A stretch of DNA of 64,000 nucleotides. Source: Cylindrotheca closterium (lineage: Eukaryota; Bacillariophyta; Bacillariophyceae; Bacillariales; Bacillariaceae). The notes beneath the pieces were generated by a model, which was not told where the DNA came from, made no database searches, and saw nothing but the letters and a program-made list of their open reading frames with translations. Made by a program: the position numbers and the translations under genes. Below, one piece after another: positions 11,255-21,531 of the stretch. The DNA is taken from the NCBI GenBank assembly GCA_933822405.4, contig CAKOGP040001869.1, positions 62,001-126,000 on the forward strand. The letters are read 5' to 3'. The number at the start of each line of letters is the position of its first letter. Position 1 is the first letter of the stretch.

Positions 11255-12252
11255 ATGGGTGATACAATCAGTTCATTGCTGTTTCAGCCTCCCCAACCAA
11301 CCAATCTAAAGGAAAATAAGATCATATGGCTTGATACAGAGTTGGGAAAGAGGGTACCAGCCTTCTATATTCACTATAATGGAAACGGAGGAGAAGACAC
11401 GGCAAGGTCGTTAACGACGGCGGAGTTAAGTCAGACGGACACATCGCAAGGGATAACAATTCTGTATTCACATGCAAATGCAGAAGATCTGGGGGGTATC
11501 TATCCTTGGTGTAAATTCCTGAGTAAGATGCTCCGGGTCAATCTTCTGGCCTATGACTACACGGGATATGGAATGGCGTTTGATCAAGGTACGCAACATT
11601 AGATTGATTATTGATTGTTTTTATCTCTTTGTGCACTCGGAACTCATTGGACTATTCATTTCTGTCAACAGGAAAACCCTCGGAAGAAGACTGTTACGCG
11701 GATGTTCAAGCAGCTTATAAGTTTGTTAGGCATAACCTGAAAGTACCATCACAGAATGTTGTGTTGTATGGAAGGTCATTAGGTGGTGGTCCGTCCTGTT
11801 TTATGGCTGCTGGCACCTCACAATCTGTCGACAAAACTCTAGGAGGCCCCGTCGGTGGAGTCATCCTTCACGCTCCTTTTCTATCTGTATACCGCATTGT
11901 GGTCGACACTGGCTGCACAGTATATGGTGACAAATTCCCCAATATTGATTACGTTCCACAAATCAAATCACCAGTAATCCTTGTACACGGGACTGCTGAT
12001 CAAATTGTTCCATTCAATCACTCGGAACGACTGTATGAAGCATTGCAGCCTAGTTCAAGGGCGCGTCCGCTGTATATTGAAGGAATGGGTCACAACAATG
12101 TTCATTCTGTAGTCCGGCCGATGTTCATTGCACGCTTGAACGATTTCCTTGACACGAAGGTCTGGCCTAATATCAATGGTGCCGAGAAAGCAGTACCTTA
12201 TGGGGGCGAATATGGGGAATCAAAAGAAGAGACAACACGGCGAAGACGATAG
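11255..12252 (+). CDS. ABHD17-like alpha/beta hydrolase (copy A)
   Basis: A serine hydrolase of the ABHD17/ABHD13 type; animal ABHD17 enzymes remove palmitate from membrane proteins. Exons 11255-11588 and 11672-12252 give 304 residues. Visible landmarks are YSHANAEDLGG (oxyanion region), YDYTGYG, the nucleophile elbow LYGRSLGGGPSC (GXSXG), HGTADQIVPF (acid) and GMGHNNVH (catalytic His). Animal ABHD17 starts with a Cys cluster for lipidation; this protein starts MGDTISSLLFQPP and lacks one, so membrane attachment is uncertain. A paralogue starting MGDAISSLLFQPP lies at 38987-39937. The start was placed at the ATG at 11255 because it matches that paralogue. Confidence 0.85.
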
Positions 12253-13141
12253 ACATACGTATGTCTCTTTTCTATTGCCTCCGAAAACAAAACTTGAATG
12301 ATGACCATTGTTGACTGATCTGAATCCAGGTCCGTGTGGCATCTTTAAGCTAGAACCGCACGTTTATCTATCTTCTGAGAGAACACAACTTATTGGTATC
12401 GCTTATCTATCTTTGAGGTTGCTGCCCTCTAACAACATACCCAAAGCTACGAAAGCTTATCTCGAAACTATTTGTAATCTTTTAGGATTTGTACCAGTTT
12501 TGCTGCTATTTCGTAGGAGTTGGAACATTGTCACGTACCGTACTCGTATCGATTGATCCGGATGGTAGGGAATCGTTCAAAGGGAAAAATACATTCCCAC
12601 TACTTAGTTCATGACACCGATCTCTCATTTGTAGTAGGAACGAAAGGGGGCTACAACCTGTAGTTATCTTTGAGCTTCAATTCTCTTCTAGACGTTTGGT
12701 GCGCTATCTACAGGCATTCACCAATCTCTTTCCGACAGTCCCAGTCTCTTGTCTTCAATTACTTACGGTCTTCTGTTGCTGACACTACAGTAGCACACAG
12801 AGGTGTTCTGTCAACGATTCTGTGCAGAATTTGATTCCCTTACACTCTTTCTCTCCAAATATCGAACGGCTCGCGCGCCAAAATATGTTTTTAGCTTCAA
12901 CTCGTCAGTCTGTGGTCGGTGACACGTGTTGGATTTATTGTCCACTCTGTAGGGATGCTTCACGTTGCTACACGGAAACATTACCGAAGTACACCAAACG
13001 AATCCTATAGCTACTACTGAGGAGTGAAGTTGATAAAATCAACAATTCAACTTGCCGTACGTAACCGAACACCCACCAAAAATTCTTCTCAAGATACTTC
13101 TTTTCTTCATTTCGCCTCACTGTCGAAGGTATTACTTGAAG
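12253..13141. promoter_or_regulatory. Intergenic upstream of adenylate kinase with an E2F-like site
   Basis: No coding region with a supported start was found in these 889 bases. CGCGCCAAAA at 12874-12883 is a perfect E2F-type element on the minus strand (TTTTGGCGCG), about 260 bp upstream of the adenylate kinase ATG. Whether it is used is unknown. Confidence 0.35.
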
Positions 13142-13977
13142 ATGCTACTCCATCCCACAATTGTCACCCGAGCAACTTCTCGTCGCATCTGGGCGCAGTG
13201 TATGCGCAATAGAGGTTTCTCTACCAGCTTGGAAGCACCTGCAGAAGAAGGCCAACACTTCGCTGTAATTTTGGGCAAGCCCGGTGGTGGCAAAGGTACC
13301 ATTAGCAAGAAGATTCTCGACGATTTCCCTCAGTTTCATCACATCTCCACTGGAGATTTGCTACGACAACACGTTCGTGATGGTACAGCTTTGGGAAACG
13401 ACGCCAAGAAATATATGAACGCTGGAGAATTGGTGCCAGATGAGCTCATGATTGGATTGGTAATGGAGGAGACCACTCCCAACTTGGAAGACGGAAAGTC
13501 GTTGCTCTTGGATGGCTTTCCCAGAACTGTGGTCCAAGCAAGGGAACTCGAAAAGTCTGTGCACGTGGATCTAGTCATTAACTTGGATGTTCCCACCGAT
13601 ACGATTGTCGAGAGAATAGCAGATCGTTGGATCCATCCGGCTTCAGGACGTATTTACTCGTACTCGTACAAGCCCCCCAAGGTACACGGAAAGGATGATG
13701 AAACGGGGGAAGATCTCGTGCAACGCCCTGATGATCAGCCAGACAAGGTCCGAGCGCGATTGAGTTTGTACGATGAGGTAAGTGAAGGAAGCTTTACTGT
13801 TGATCTGGTCGAAGATATAGCACTGATACTGATATTAATTATTTCCTTTAATAGGCAACTTTGCCCTTGGTCGAATATTATGAGGGCAACGGTGTGTTGA
13901 GATCGTTCCAAGGAACGAAAAGTGATGTTATATATCCTGAAGTGCAAAAGTGGTTAGACGGGCAATTTGAAGTTTAA
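13142..13977 (+). CDS. Adenylate kinase, probably mitochondrial
   Basis: It interconverts AMP (or GDP/AMP pairs) and ATP, balancing nucleotide energy charge. Exons 13142-13777 and 13855-13977 give 252 residues. The P-loop GKPGGGKGT is at about 45-53, the AMP-binding segment is HISTGDLLRQHV, and the signature LLDGFPRTVVQA is present. The LID region (RWIHPASGRIY ... RPDDQPDKVRARL) is long and has no zinc Cys set. The ATG at 13142 gives a basic, Ser/Arg-rich leader (TRATSRRIWAQCMRNRGFS) typical of a mitochondrial presequence; the frame upstream of it has no ATG. Placement in the AK2/AK3 group is an inference. Confidence 0.92.
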
Positions 13978-14428
13978 GAGTGCTCTCTGCATCCGGCTGT
14001 ACACTTTGTTACAAATTTTAGCGAATACTATTAGGACTATCGATCGTCATCTCCTTGTTGAAGACTTGTACTCATGTTACACTGTAAAGTTACAGTATAG
14101 TCCTGACACAGAACCTGACCCATACTGAGAAATGTCACAGTTGGCCCACGCCCATCTTGACCTTCCTGACGATGTCTTCCACGACAATTCAGAAACAGTC
14201 GGTGTTCTTCATCGTTAGTCGAAGGTGTCGTACGTTGGACTGGGTCGTAGCGTGCGTGCGCGTGCCTACTTGCGCAAGAAAAAAGTTGCCGTTTGAAGAC
14301 GACAATGAATGACGATATTCATTGATCACTTGACGAGATTTGCATTGGACCATCCCACGATTGACATTGACACTCTCGTCTTCTCGTTTCCTAGCAAGAC
14401 TCGTTGTAATCACCCGTTTTGACATTGA
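13978..14428. other. Intergenic between adenylate kinase and Bet1-like SNARE
   Basis: No gene is seen. The only structure noted is a GC-rich stretch at 14248-14278 containing the palindrome CTTGCGCAAG (14269-14278), about 150 bp upstream of the SNARE start; it may be a promoter element. Confidence 0.35.
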
Positions 14429-14893
14429 ATGACGACGCCGATGCACCAGCGAAAAAATACATCAAGTGGAAATAGCAACAACAGCAACGGACATTTTACC
14501 AACGGCAACAGTATGTACGGTCGATCAGGAGGAGGAGCTTATGGCCGACGAGGCGGCGGAGATCTAGAAGGTGGTCGCCACAATGATACTAATGCCGGTA
14601 TTTTGGAACAACAAAACAATGAACGAATCAATGAATTGAGTGAACAAGTTAACAGGCTGAAGGGTCTGACCATTGATATTGGGAACGAAGTCAGTGAACA
14701 AAATCGACTATTGGAAAACATGGGAGATGGATTCCAAAACGCTAAGGATATGCTACAAGGCTCCCTGGTACGAATTGGGACCATGCTGGAATCGGGAGGT
14801 GCCAAGCACATGTGTTATATGGTGGGATTCGTGGTGCTAGTGATTGTCTTTTTGTATTGGGTCATGACTCACAAAGGAACATCAGGTGCCTAA
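14429..14893 (+). CDS. BET1: Bet1-like Qc-SNARE
   Basis: A small tail-anchored SNARE of the ER-Golgi pathway. The 154 residues comprise an Asn/Gly-rich N-terminus, a SNARE heptad-repeat helix (about 55-115, with ERINELSEQVNRLKGLTIDI and the central Gln in NEVSEQNRLL), and a C-terminal membrane anchor (MVGFVVLVIVFLYWVM). This order and length match Bet1/Sft1. No intron is needed. Functionally it fits with the COPII gene SEC31 at the window start, but the two are not close enough to imply linkage. Confidence 0.85.
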   Translation: MTTPMHQRKNTSSGNSNNSNGHFTNGNSMYGRSGGGAYGRRGGGDLEGGRHNDTNAGILEQQNNERINELSEQVNRLKGLTIDIGNEVSEQNRLLENMGDGFQNAKDMLQGSLVRIGTMLESGGAKHMCYMVGFVVLVIVFLYWVMTHKGTSGA

Positions 14894-15033
14894 GAATCGC
14901 CAACCTAGAATTCTGGAATTATACATATTACGGCGTCTTTCGAATTGTTGCAATGCATCTGGCGACTGTTCGGGTGCCGCTGATCGCCTACAGGATATTT
15001 TTAGTGTTATTGTCTAGAAGTATCGCCTAACAC

Positions 15034-16254
15034 CTACCCTCCTCGTAATCGTCGCCATAGCTTTTGAAATATGTTCGCACTAGCTTGGAATTCAATTTCA
15101 GCAACGTCATCTGCCTTTGTTTCTCGGACCTCAGAATAGGCCCAGATTCCTGATTCTTTCTTGAGGGCTTCGAATTCAGCCTGTGCCAATCGTTCCAAAT
15201 ACTTGGCATCATTCCGCAAGTCGTCTAGGCGTTGCGAAGAGTTTACAATGGTTGTGCTAGAGCTTGCTGTGGAGGCATGATCGTCGTCCCCGTCGGCTGT
15301 CTCATGATTCGACGCCAGCAGAGTGGGGGCAATGGTAGCATTTCCTGATAGAAGTAGAGATACTGCAATGTCTGTAGGAAACAATTGAAAGAGCGTTGGT
15401 CGATAGGCAAGTTTGCAAACGCCCGAAATATCCCCCATGGTATCCTCATCGGACTCGCGATACTGGTGTCTTCCCTTCTCCTCGTCGCTAAGATCAGCTT
15501 TCAACTCGGGAAAGGCTTCTTCTAATGCGCGTTTGGACTCAATGTTAGTGCAAGACTCTGACTTTGGAATTTGCCGTGCTAATAATTGACACGACACCAA
15601 GGTACGATCTCTGGCCATGCGTTCGAGGTATTCTTCCGTCTTATATCGATAATTTGAAAAGGGTGGATATTGTACTCCAGCAATCTTGACTTTGAGCAAA
15701 TCGCGCTTATGACTCGACCTAGCTACCGTCGAAGCAGCCGCCACTGCCGTCGTGTTCATTCTCTGGAAAAAGTCAAACCAAGTCTTGGGCAATATCTGTC
15801 CCACGGGCGACAAATGTCTCACGTACACATAGATCGAGCCATCGCAACTAGATAGTGACGACTTGGTATCCACTTCGACAATTCTTCCATACAATCGTTT
15901 CCGACCGACAAAGTAAGAGGATGGAACTTCATGAATCGTCCGAAAGCGGAAAAAGAGGGGTGTGTTGGCAATTCCATAGGCACCCAGCAGAACCACACTC
16001 GCCATCACTCCCATTCGAGCGGCAACCAAATTGTTGTTGATCGTATCGGATACAGTATGCATAGCGCCATCCATGGTAGATCGGATTGTGTCAGATTCCG
16101 ATTGGGAGGTCAAACTACTAGCATCCTTATTGTTTGTAGTGAAAGTTGTCGTTGGATTCTCCGCTTTCAATTCGCTTTTCGAAATTGGTTCAGTGGCTGC
16201 TGGCTGCTGTTGCTCATCATTGTTCTCTGAAGAGGGTGGCAAAGATGATGCCAT
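15034..16254 (-). CDS. C3orf33/MISO-like membrane protein with nuclease-like fold
   Basis: A single-exon protein of 406 residues. It has an acidic Ser/Thr/Gln-rich N-terminus, a hydrophobic helix (about MGVMASVVLLGAYGIAN), and then an SNase-like/OB region: FRTIHEVPSSYFVGRKRLYG, LLKVKIAGVQYPP, ERMARDRTLVSCQLLARQ and GVCKLAYRP. The order matches the metazoan C3orf33 (MISO) family, an inner mitochondrial membrane organiser, but similarity is judged by eye. The staphylococcal-nuclease catalytic residues are not evident. The C-terminus is charged and helical. Mitochondrial location is inference from the family. Confidence 0.55.
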   Translation of the reverse strand: MASSLPPSSENNDEQQQPAATEPISKSELKAENPTTTFTTNNKDASSLTSQSESDTIRSTMDGAMHTVSDTINNNLVAARMGVMASVVLLGAYGIANTPLFFRFRTIHEVPSSYFVGRKRLYGRIVEVDTKSSLSSCDGSIYVYVRHLSPVGQILPKTWFDFFQRMNTTAVAAASTVARSSHKRDLLKVKIAGVQYPPFSNYRYKTEEYLERMARDRTLVSCQLLARQIPKSESCTNIESKRALEEAFPELKADLSDEEKGRHQYRESDEDTMGDISGVCKLAYRPTLFQLFPTDIAVSLLLSGNATIAPTLLASNHETADGDDDHASTASSSTTIVNSSQRLDDLRNDAKYLERLAQAEFEALKKESGIWAYSEVRETKADDVAEIEFQASANIFQKLWRRLRGG

Positions 16255-16485
16255 TCTGTATTGGTAGTGGAGGAGTCTCTTCGAACTGTTGCTATTGAAC
16301 GTTTTGGTCGGAAGTCCGTGAGTTTTGCGGAGGAATGGAGAAGATGATCATGTCTTGGTCACGCGTTTCGGTGTCAGTGCATCCATTCCCGCGATATCTT
16401 GAGCAGAACACAAATCGTTTTTCAATGGAAGCTCAGGAAACTCACAAAATCAAAATTGTAATAAACTACAATACACTCAACAGCA

Positions 16486-17079
16486 ATGAACAAACAAACC
16501 ACCACAGTCCTCATCAACAAGAACATTAGAAACGACTACGAAGCTCGCTTCCTCCTTCAAAGTAAAAGCCGTTCACCCAGCAAAAGCCCTCATTCCCCCA
16601 CAGCACTTTCCCGAGTAGTTACTCTCTTGGGCGGTGAAGATGCATTGGAATTTTTGACCATTTACTTTACCGAGCGAATTGTCGATGACGATATCCTTTC
16701 TGCAATCTACTGCCGAGACTTGAATACCAAAACCTTGGTTCAACTTCAGAAGGAGCTACTCCTATTTGCCCTGTGTGACGACCTCAGCGAATTGACCAGT
16801 AGTTCCAAAAAGAAGGTCTACAACCAAAAGATTCTACAAAAGCATGTCCGACTAGGACTCATGGAAAAAGAAGAATACTTTGATCGAATGGCCTCGCATT
16901 TGGCCAACGCTTTGGCAAGCTGCCAAATAAAGGACACCAGAGCCATTTTCAAGACCCAACGTCGGTTTGCGGCACTAAGGCCACTTCTCGAGATCACTCA
17001 TGAGCATATGGAACTTCAGAGTCAGCAAATGGAAACGATTCGATTGCCTTTCTTTCGCAAGTTTGCCATCAAAAAGTGA
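16486..17079 (+). CDS. Truncated-haemoglobin-like (globin-fold) protein
   Basis: 197 residues, single exon. After a basic Ser-rich N-terminus the sequence follows the 2-over-2 globin pattern: LGGEDALEFLTIYFTERIVD (helices A/B), LVQLQKELLLFAL (E helix), then ILQKHVRLGLMEKEEYFDRM, where H120 sits at the proximal (F8) position, and LANALASCQI with LRPLLE. Such proteins bind haem and handle O2 or NO. The distal residues are not typical enough to predict ligand chemistry. It is not an obvious organelle protein. The identification rests on the motif order alone. Confidence 0.6.
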   Translation: MNKQTTTVLINKNIRNDYEARFLLQSKSRSPSKSPHSPTALSRVVTLLGGEDALEFLTIYFTERIVDDDILSAIYCRDLNTKTLVQLQKELLLFALCDDLSELTSSSKKKVYNQKILQKHVRLGLMEKEEYFDRMASHLANALASCQIKDTRAIFKTQRRFAALRPLLEITHEHMELQSQQMETIRLPFFRKFAIKK

Positions 17080-17333
17080 CCATGGTGAAGAATACATGAT
17101 AGGTCCTACAACAAAAGAATAGAATGTTAAAATACAACAATAGAAGATACCAAGACAATTTTCAAGAATACTACTGTAGACTATGTGCATTCCTACCTTA
17201 AAACTGCTGTTTACATTCCCACTGTAGACTGACTTCTTGTACATGCTTTCTTGCATCGAGCGAGTATCACATTGATATCTCACGGTCGAATGAATCAATC
17301 GACTTCTTACCAAAGAGTTAAACCAAACCTCAA

Positions 17334-18620
17334 ATGATGCTCCTCAAATTGCTTCTACTGGGCAACACTTGGTGGCTTATATTGGTCATCGCAGTCTGCT
17401 TCCAATCTCACTTTTGTTTTGCCATGGCTCCCACTAGTGCTGCGAAGAAAGGAATTGCCGCAATTGCACAATTGAAGTCTACCAGCGACAAACTAGCTAA
17501 CCTGGCTTCGGTGGCCGAGTGTGCCCGATTAGCGCGTCACAAGAAGGCATCCATGCTCTTTTTGCCCGAATGCTTCGGTTTCATTGGAGAGAACTCGGAT
17601 CAAACCTTGGAAAATGCGGAAGATCCCTCTGCCGTTGACAACAATACCAGGATACAAAATCATGAATCCATATCTTCTTTTTTGAAATCTGCCTGCACAG
17701 AAACACCCGAAGCATTGTTCATCCCCGATGATGGATCACAGATTTCAATATTGGATGGATTGCGGACAATTGCTAAAGAATCTAGTTTGTGGATTTCGGG
17801 TGGCGGTATGCACATTGGAGGTGCACCTCCGGACGAAACCGAAGGCTCTCCGAGAGTCTACAACACGCACCTCATTCTGGACGAGAAGGGCCAGATACAA
17901 GCATTATATCGCAAAATTCACTTGTTTGACGTTTCAATACCAGGGAAAGTAGAACTAAGGGAGAGCAAGACGACGGCGCCTGGCACCGAGGTGGTGCTTT
18001 GTGATTCACCCTTGGGTAAGTGCTGGTGGAAGAACATCTTTGTACAAGCCGTAAGGTCGGTTGGAATTCACAACTAAACACATTGTCCTAAATCTATCCA
18101 TGCTGTATTTACTACAGGAAGATTGGGTCTGACTACGTGCTATGATATGCGATTTCCGGAATTGTACATGGAATTGGTGAAACGTGGAGCACAGATTATG
18201 TTGATGCCGTCAGCATTTACTGTACCAACGGGGATGGCCCATTGGCACACCCTATTACAAGGTATGTAAGATGATGAGTGCGTACATGTTCAAAGTCACG
18301 GTATAATAGCTTCTTGCTTTACAAGTTGGATCTCATGTATTTCTTTTCATTCCTTAGCAAGAGCTATTGAAAGCCAATGTTACGTCTTGGCGGCAGCACA
18401 GGTTGGAAAACACAACGGCAAACGCGAAAGTTTTGGTCATAGTCTTGCCGTGGATCCTTGGGGCACCATCTTGGCCGATGCGGGTGGTGCCAAGAACACT
18501 AGTGCAGTCGATGATGCTCCTCCCTCGATTGTGACTTGTGAAATTGACTTGGATGCAATTGATAACATTCGACGACGGATGCCTATTGGTATGCACCGAG
18601 ACAATTCAAAGTTTTCTTAA
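17334..18620 (+). CDS. NIT1: Nitrilase-family amidase, Nit1/deaminated glutathione amidase type
   Basis: Carbon-nitrogen hydrolase that in the Nit1 group repairs deaminated glutathione. Exons 17334-18015, 18118-18261 and 18358-18620 join to 362 residues. The catalytic triad is complete: E79 (LFLPECF), K194 (YRKIHLFD) and C235 ([10 protein letters not shown]). Further family motifs are [15 protein letters not shown] and [10 protein letters not shown]. The N-terminus has about 28 hydrophobic residues ([18 protein letters not shown]) ending FCFAMAPTS, which resembles the plastid bipartite presequence with Phe after the cleavage point. The internal Met in this segment could give a cytosolic form. 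Enzyme class is firm; location is inferred. Confidence 0.88.
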
Positions 18621-18853
18621 AAAAATACTGAATGGCAATTATGATGAAAATTAATAACTACTATTATTGCATGCTGCGCTACTGGCACGGTTGTATCTTT
18701 CGTTCGAAGATTCGTTGGAGGATAAGAGAATTGGAGAATATGGACTAATTTAGCATTGTATGAATGATTCAAATTCGAACCTCGAAGTTTCAAGTTGTCA
18801 ACCATCGGAAGCTGCGACCACGTACTCACAAGTCTTCACCTGCTTGAAATACA

Positions 18854-19861
18854 ATGGCAAAACCGTTTGGAAGACCGAATCAACCCGTCACCCAGCGTGT
18901 TCATGAAGGATCACCACAGAATGACGAAGGGGACAAGAAACCTGATATCCCATCGAGCAACAAGAATTCGCAACGTGTAACTGTAGCAGCAGTCATTCCA
19001 CAGCTACTACCAAAAGTGATACTCAAGTATTTTCTCGGTGTGACTGTGGGGCTTTATATTCTCAATCAAAAGCGTCTCCTTCCACGACCTCTATCGGCGA
19101 TTGTGTCACGATCATTGTTCTGGCCTACGTTGCCTATTACAGTGTCGCGAAGAGTTGGAAAATGGATCACTCAGGTAGATGACACAGGTATGTAGGTTTG
19201 CGACAACTTCAAAACATCACGATTCGACTTTGGGGACTGACCTTTACAACGTTGCAAAACATCTTTAGTCCTAATTGGCGGGGCCCCTTTCGGTTTTGCA
19301 AAAATCCCGGAAACGCTCTACAATGAGCACAATGTACGAGGTGTCATCAACATGTGCGAAGAGTACAGCGGTCCACTCCGAAAGTACAAGGAGCTAGGAA
19401 TTGAAGAATTACATCTACCAACTACGGATCACTTTGAACCAGAATTGGATGACCTGATGGTACGTTCGTCAACGAGAATCTTTTATTTTGTATGTTGAGG
19501 CACCCAACTTCGTCCTGATGATTCAAATTCTGTCATCAAGAGTGCCATTGCCTTCATTCGTCGACATGAGGCGCAAGGAAAACGTGTCTACGTGCATTGT
19601 CGTGCTGGACATGGGCGTAGTGCGGCAGCGGTTTTTGGTTGGCTCATCTACAAGGATCCTATTGTCGATCTGCAAGCCTTGAATTCGGACTTTCGAAAGG
19701 TGCGAAATGTTCGTTCGACGCTTTGGAAGCAGCCAAGTATTCAGCAGCTACACAAGCGGTTGAAAGAGACAGGGTCCCTATTGACAGTGGGTGATATCGC
19801 ATCTTCCGAGGTATCTCCACCGAAGCTGATTGATGGCAGTGACTCCGACGAGGATTTGTAA
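18854..19861 (+). CDS. PTPMT1-like dual-specificity phosphatase (membrane anchored)
   Basis: Exons 18854-19187, 19269-19459 and 19541-19861 join in frame to 281 residues. The active-site loop is HCRAGHGRS (C195 to R201). Upstream, VLIGGAPFG and VRGVINMCEEYSGP follow the PTPMT1 pattern; PTPMT1 dephosphorylates phosphatidylglycerophosphate in cardiolipin and phosphatidylglycerol synthesis. A hydrophobic segment (VILKYFLGVTVGLYIL, about 56-72) lies N-terminal of the catalytic domain, suggesting a membrane anchor. The last ~20 residues are acidic. It is tail to tail with the PARP16-like gene, only 16 bp apart. A generic dual-specificity phosphatase is the alternative. Confidence 0.8.
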
Positions 19862-19877
19862 TACATTAGTGCATATG

Positions 19878-21392
19878 TTACTCATACAATGCGCGCTTTA
19901 GCAAGACACCCAAAAGAATGAGGAGACAGAATGCGATGCCTGCAAGCAAATTGGATCTCTTCTTTTGAAACTCAAATGTGAGGTGTATCTTGGTAATTTG
20001 TATGTCCTGGTCATTTGGAACCACAAAGTATTTGCCGTCCCGTCGAGTTGCGTTCTGAAAATCAGCAGCAGTCCCTCCTTTTCGAGGGCTAGAGCGGGTA
20101 GGAGGAAGAATAATCCTTGTTTGTACAACAGCCCGACAAGCAATGTTGAAGTCCTTTGTTGCAGTGATTTGCATGTCATCAAGCCATGGAATTGCAGCGC
20201 CGTCTTTGATGGACGACTTTCGTTGCTGGTTCTGCACCCACTGCCAAAATACGTTAGGTTGCAGTTCTGTGCTCTTGGCAAAGAACTCGGCGACTTGTAG
20301 GGATGGACTGACATAAACCCCAGAACCTAGCATGGCACCGTGTTGGCATTGCTGAGTCCCACTCAAATTCAGTAGACCATGGTTCAAGATGGACCACACA
20401 GCATTCAGCTTTGTCCCATGGTATGCTGTAGCTACCCCTCTTTCATCGGCAAGCTTCTCAAAGCGTGGCAAATCATCGCCCATAGCATCCTCCATAGATA
20501 AGACGACTCTTATGTTCGCTCCTGATTTCAAAGCTTTTGTGGAGGATTCCGCCGAAACATGGCCATCAAATGTCCAGGGAAGACATGAAAGATATCCACA
20601 AAGTTCTTGTCGGGCGCACCGAATTTCATATTGTTGGGTTGTAGATTTGGTTGATAGAGTTTGTGGAAAAGCTGTCAAAGGCATTGCGATGGATTCATTT
20701 GTCGTCGCCAGCACCAGTGGTGCAGTCATTCCATTGTTCACGGCCATCGACCACAAGTCGCCCGGCGGCACGGGTGTCACCATTGTTGTCCTGGATTTAC
20801 TGGTTGCGGCGCATCTCATTAAGAATACTTGAAGGTCCATGCAATGCTCTGTGGATTTTTTCATTTTCTCAACACGCGGCAAGTGGTAGACTTGCTTATT
20901 CCCAGTTTTAGCCCCGTCAGTGCAAAATGATTGTGATATTTCAAGTTGCAATTTAGCCAGCTGCTTAAAAATGATTTTACCGTTGAGAGCGGCGAGCAAT
21001 TTTGAGATGACTGAGAAGAGGGAGAGTTCTTCTATTCGGGCTTCAGCAAAACGAGAAACCGTTTCACATAAATTATCCATTATTTGACGAAGCTTCTCAT
21101 CGGCTTGAGCCTTTTCCGCTGGTTTTGAGAGTTTGGAACTCTGGTACATTACAGTGTGAGGCTTCCTTGTGGAGATCCGAAATTTCAATCTCAAAACCAT
21201 TCGGTTATCATGTTTTGAAACGTGGAGGTGCAGGCAAAATAGTTCCAAGCATTTGTTATCCTTTACATATCGCAGGTGTACAGAATGTTTGTCCCGTTTC
21301 CGTCGCTGTCCTTTGTTTGTCAGGAAGTCTGGCTTCACTCGGAAATGTTGCAGAACTTGGGCTATTTCGTCATCATTCTCGCCTGCTGCCAT
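19878..21392 (-). CDS. PARP16-like mono-ADP-ribosyltransferase, C-terminal anchor
   Basis: A single-exon protein of 504 residues that would transfer ADP-ribose from NAD+. The catalytic part is near the C-terminus: AYHGTKLNAVWSILNHGL (H325), HGAMLGSGVYVSPS (Y360) and a late YFVVPNDQDIQITKI strand. In place of the H-Y-E triad of polymerising PARPs only H-Y is visible, consistent with mono-transferase members PARP6/8/16. A C-terminal hydrophobic helix (LLAGIAFCLLILLGVLL) is like the tail anchor of PARP16, which sits in the ER/nuclear envelope and acts in ER stress. The first 300 residues show no domain I can name. It is divergent from the SOUL gene with 139 bp between starts. Confidence 0.82.
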   Translation of the reverse strand: MAAGENDDEIAQVLQHFRVKPDFLTNKGQRRKRDKHSVHLRYVKDNKCLELFCLHLHVSKHDNRMVLRLKFRISTRKPHTVMYQSSKLSKPAEKAQADEKLRQIMDNLCETVSRFAEARIEELSLFSVISKLLAALNGKIIFKQLAKLQLEISQSFCTDGAKTGNKQVYHLPRVEKMKKSTEHCMDLQVFLMRCAATSKSRTTMVTPVPPGDLWSMAVNNGMTAPLVLATTNESIAMPLTAFPQTLSTKSTTQQYEIRCARQELCGYLSCLPWTFDGHVSAESSTKALKSGANIRVVLSMEDAMGDDLPRFEKLADERGVATAYHGTKLNAVWSILNHGLLNLSGTQQCQHGAMLGSGVYVSPSLQVAEFFAKSTELQPNVFWQWVQNQQRKSSIKDGAAIPWLDDMQITATKDFNIACRAVVQTRIILPPTRSSPRKGGTAADFQNATRRDGKYFVVPNDQDIQITKIHLTFEFQKKRSNLLAGIAFCLLILLGVLLKRALYE

Positions 21393-21531
21393 GGTCTTTT
21401 TGTTTTACTCAAGATGCGAGTTATATCCCGCGAATGTTCCATTCGTGGGTGACGTCATTCTTCAGCAAAATTTTGCATTTGCTGCTCAGTTGTTTGGCAA
21501 AGTCTTCCTTGACCATTAGAAGTGCATAACG
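21393..21531. promoter_or_regulatory. Short bidirectional promoter interval (PARP16-like / SOUL)
   Basis: The start codons of two divergent genes are 139 bp apart, so both promoters must lie here or overlap the genes. It includes a TGACGTCA sequence at about 21450 (GGGTGACGTCATT), a perfect CRE/bZIP-type palindrome. Confidence 0.5.

Noticed and set aside
12308..12556. 82-codon plus-strand frame downstream of ABHD17-like copy A
   Set aside because: It opens with TTG, not ATG, and has no family resemblance.
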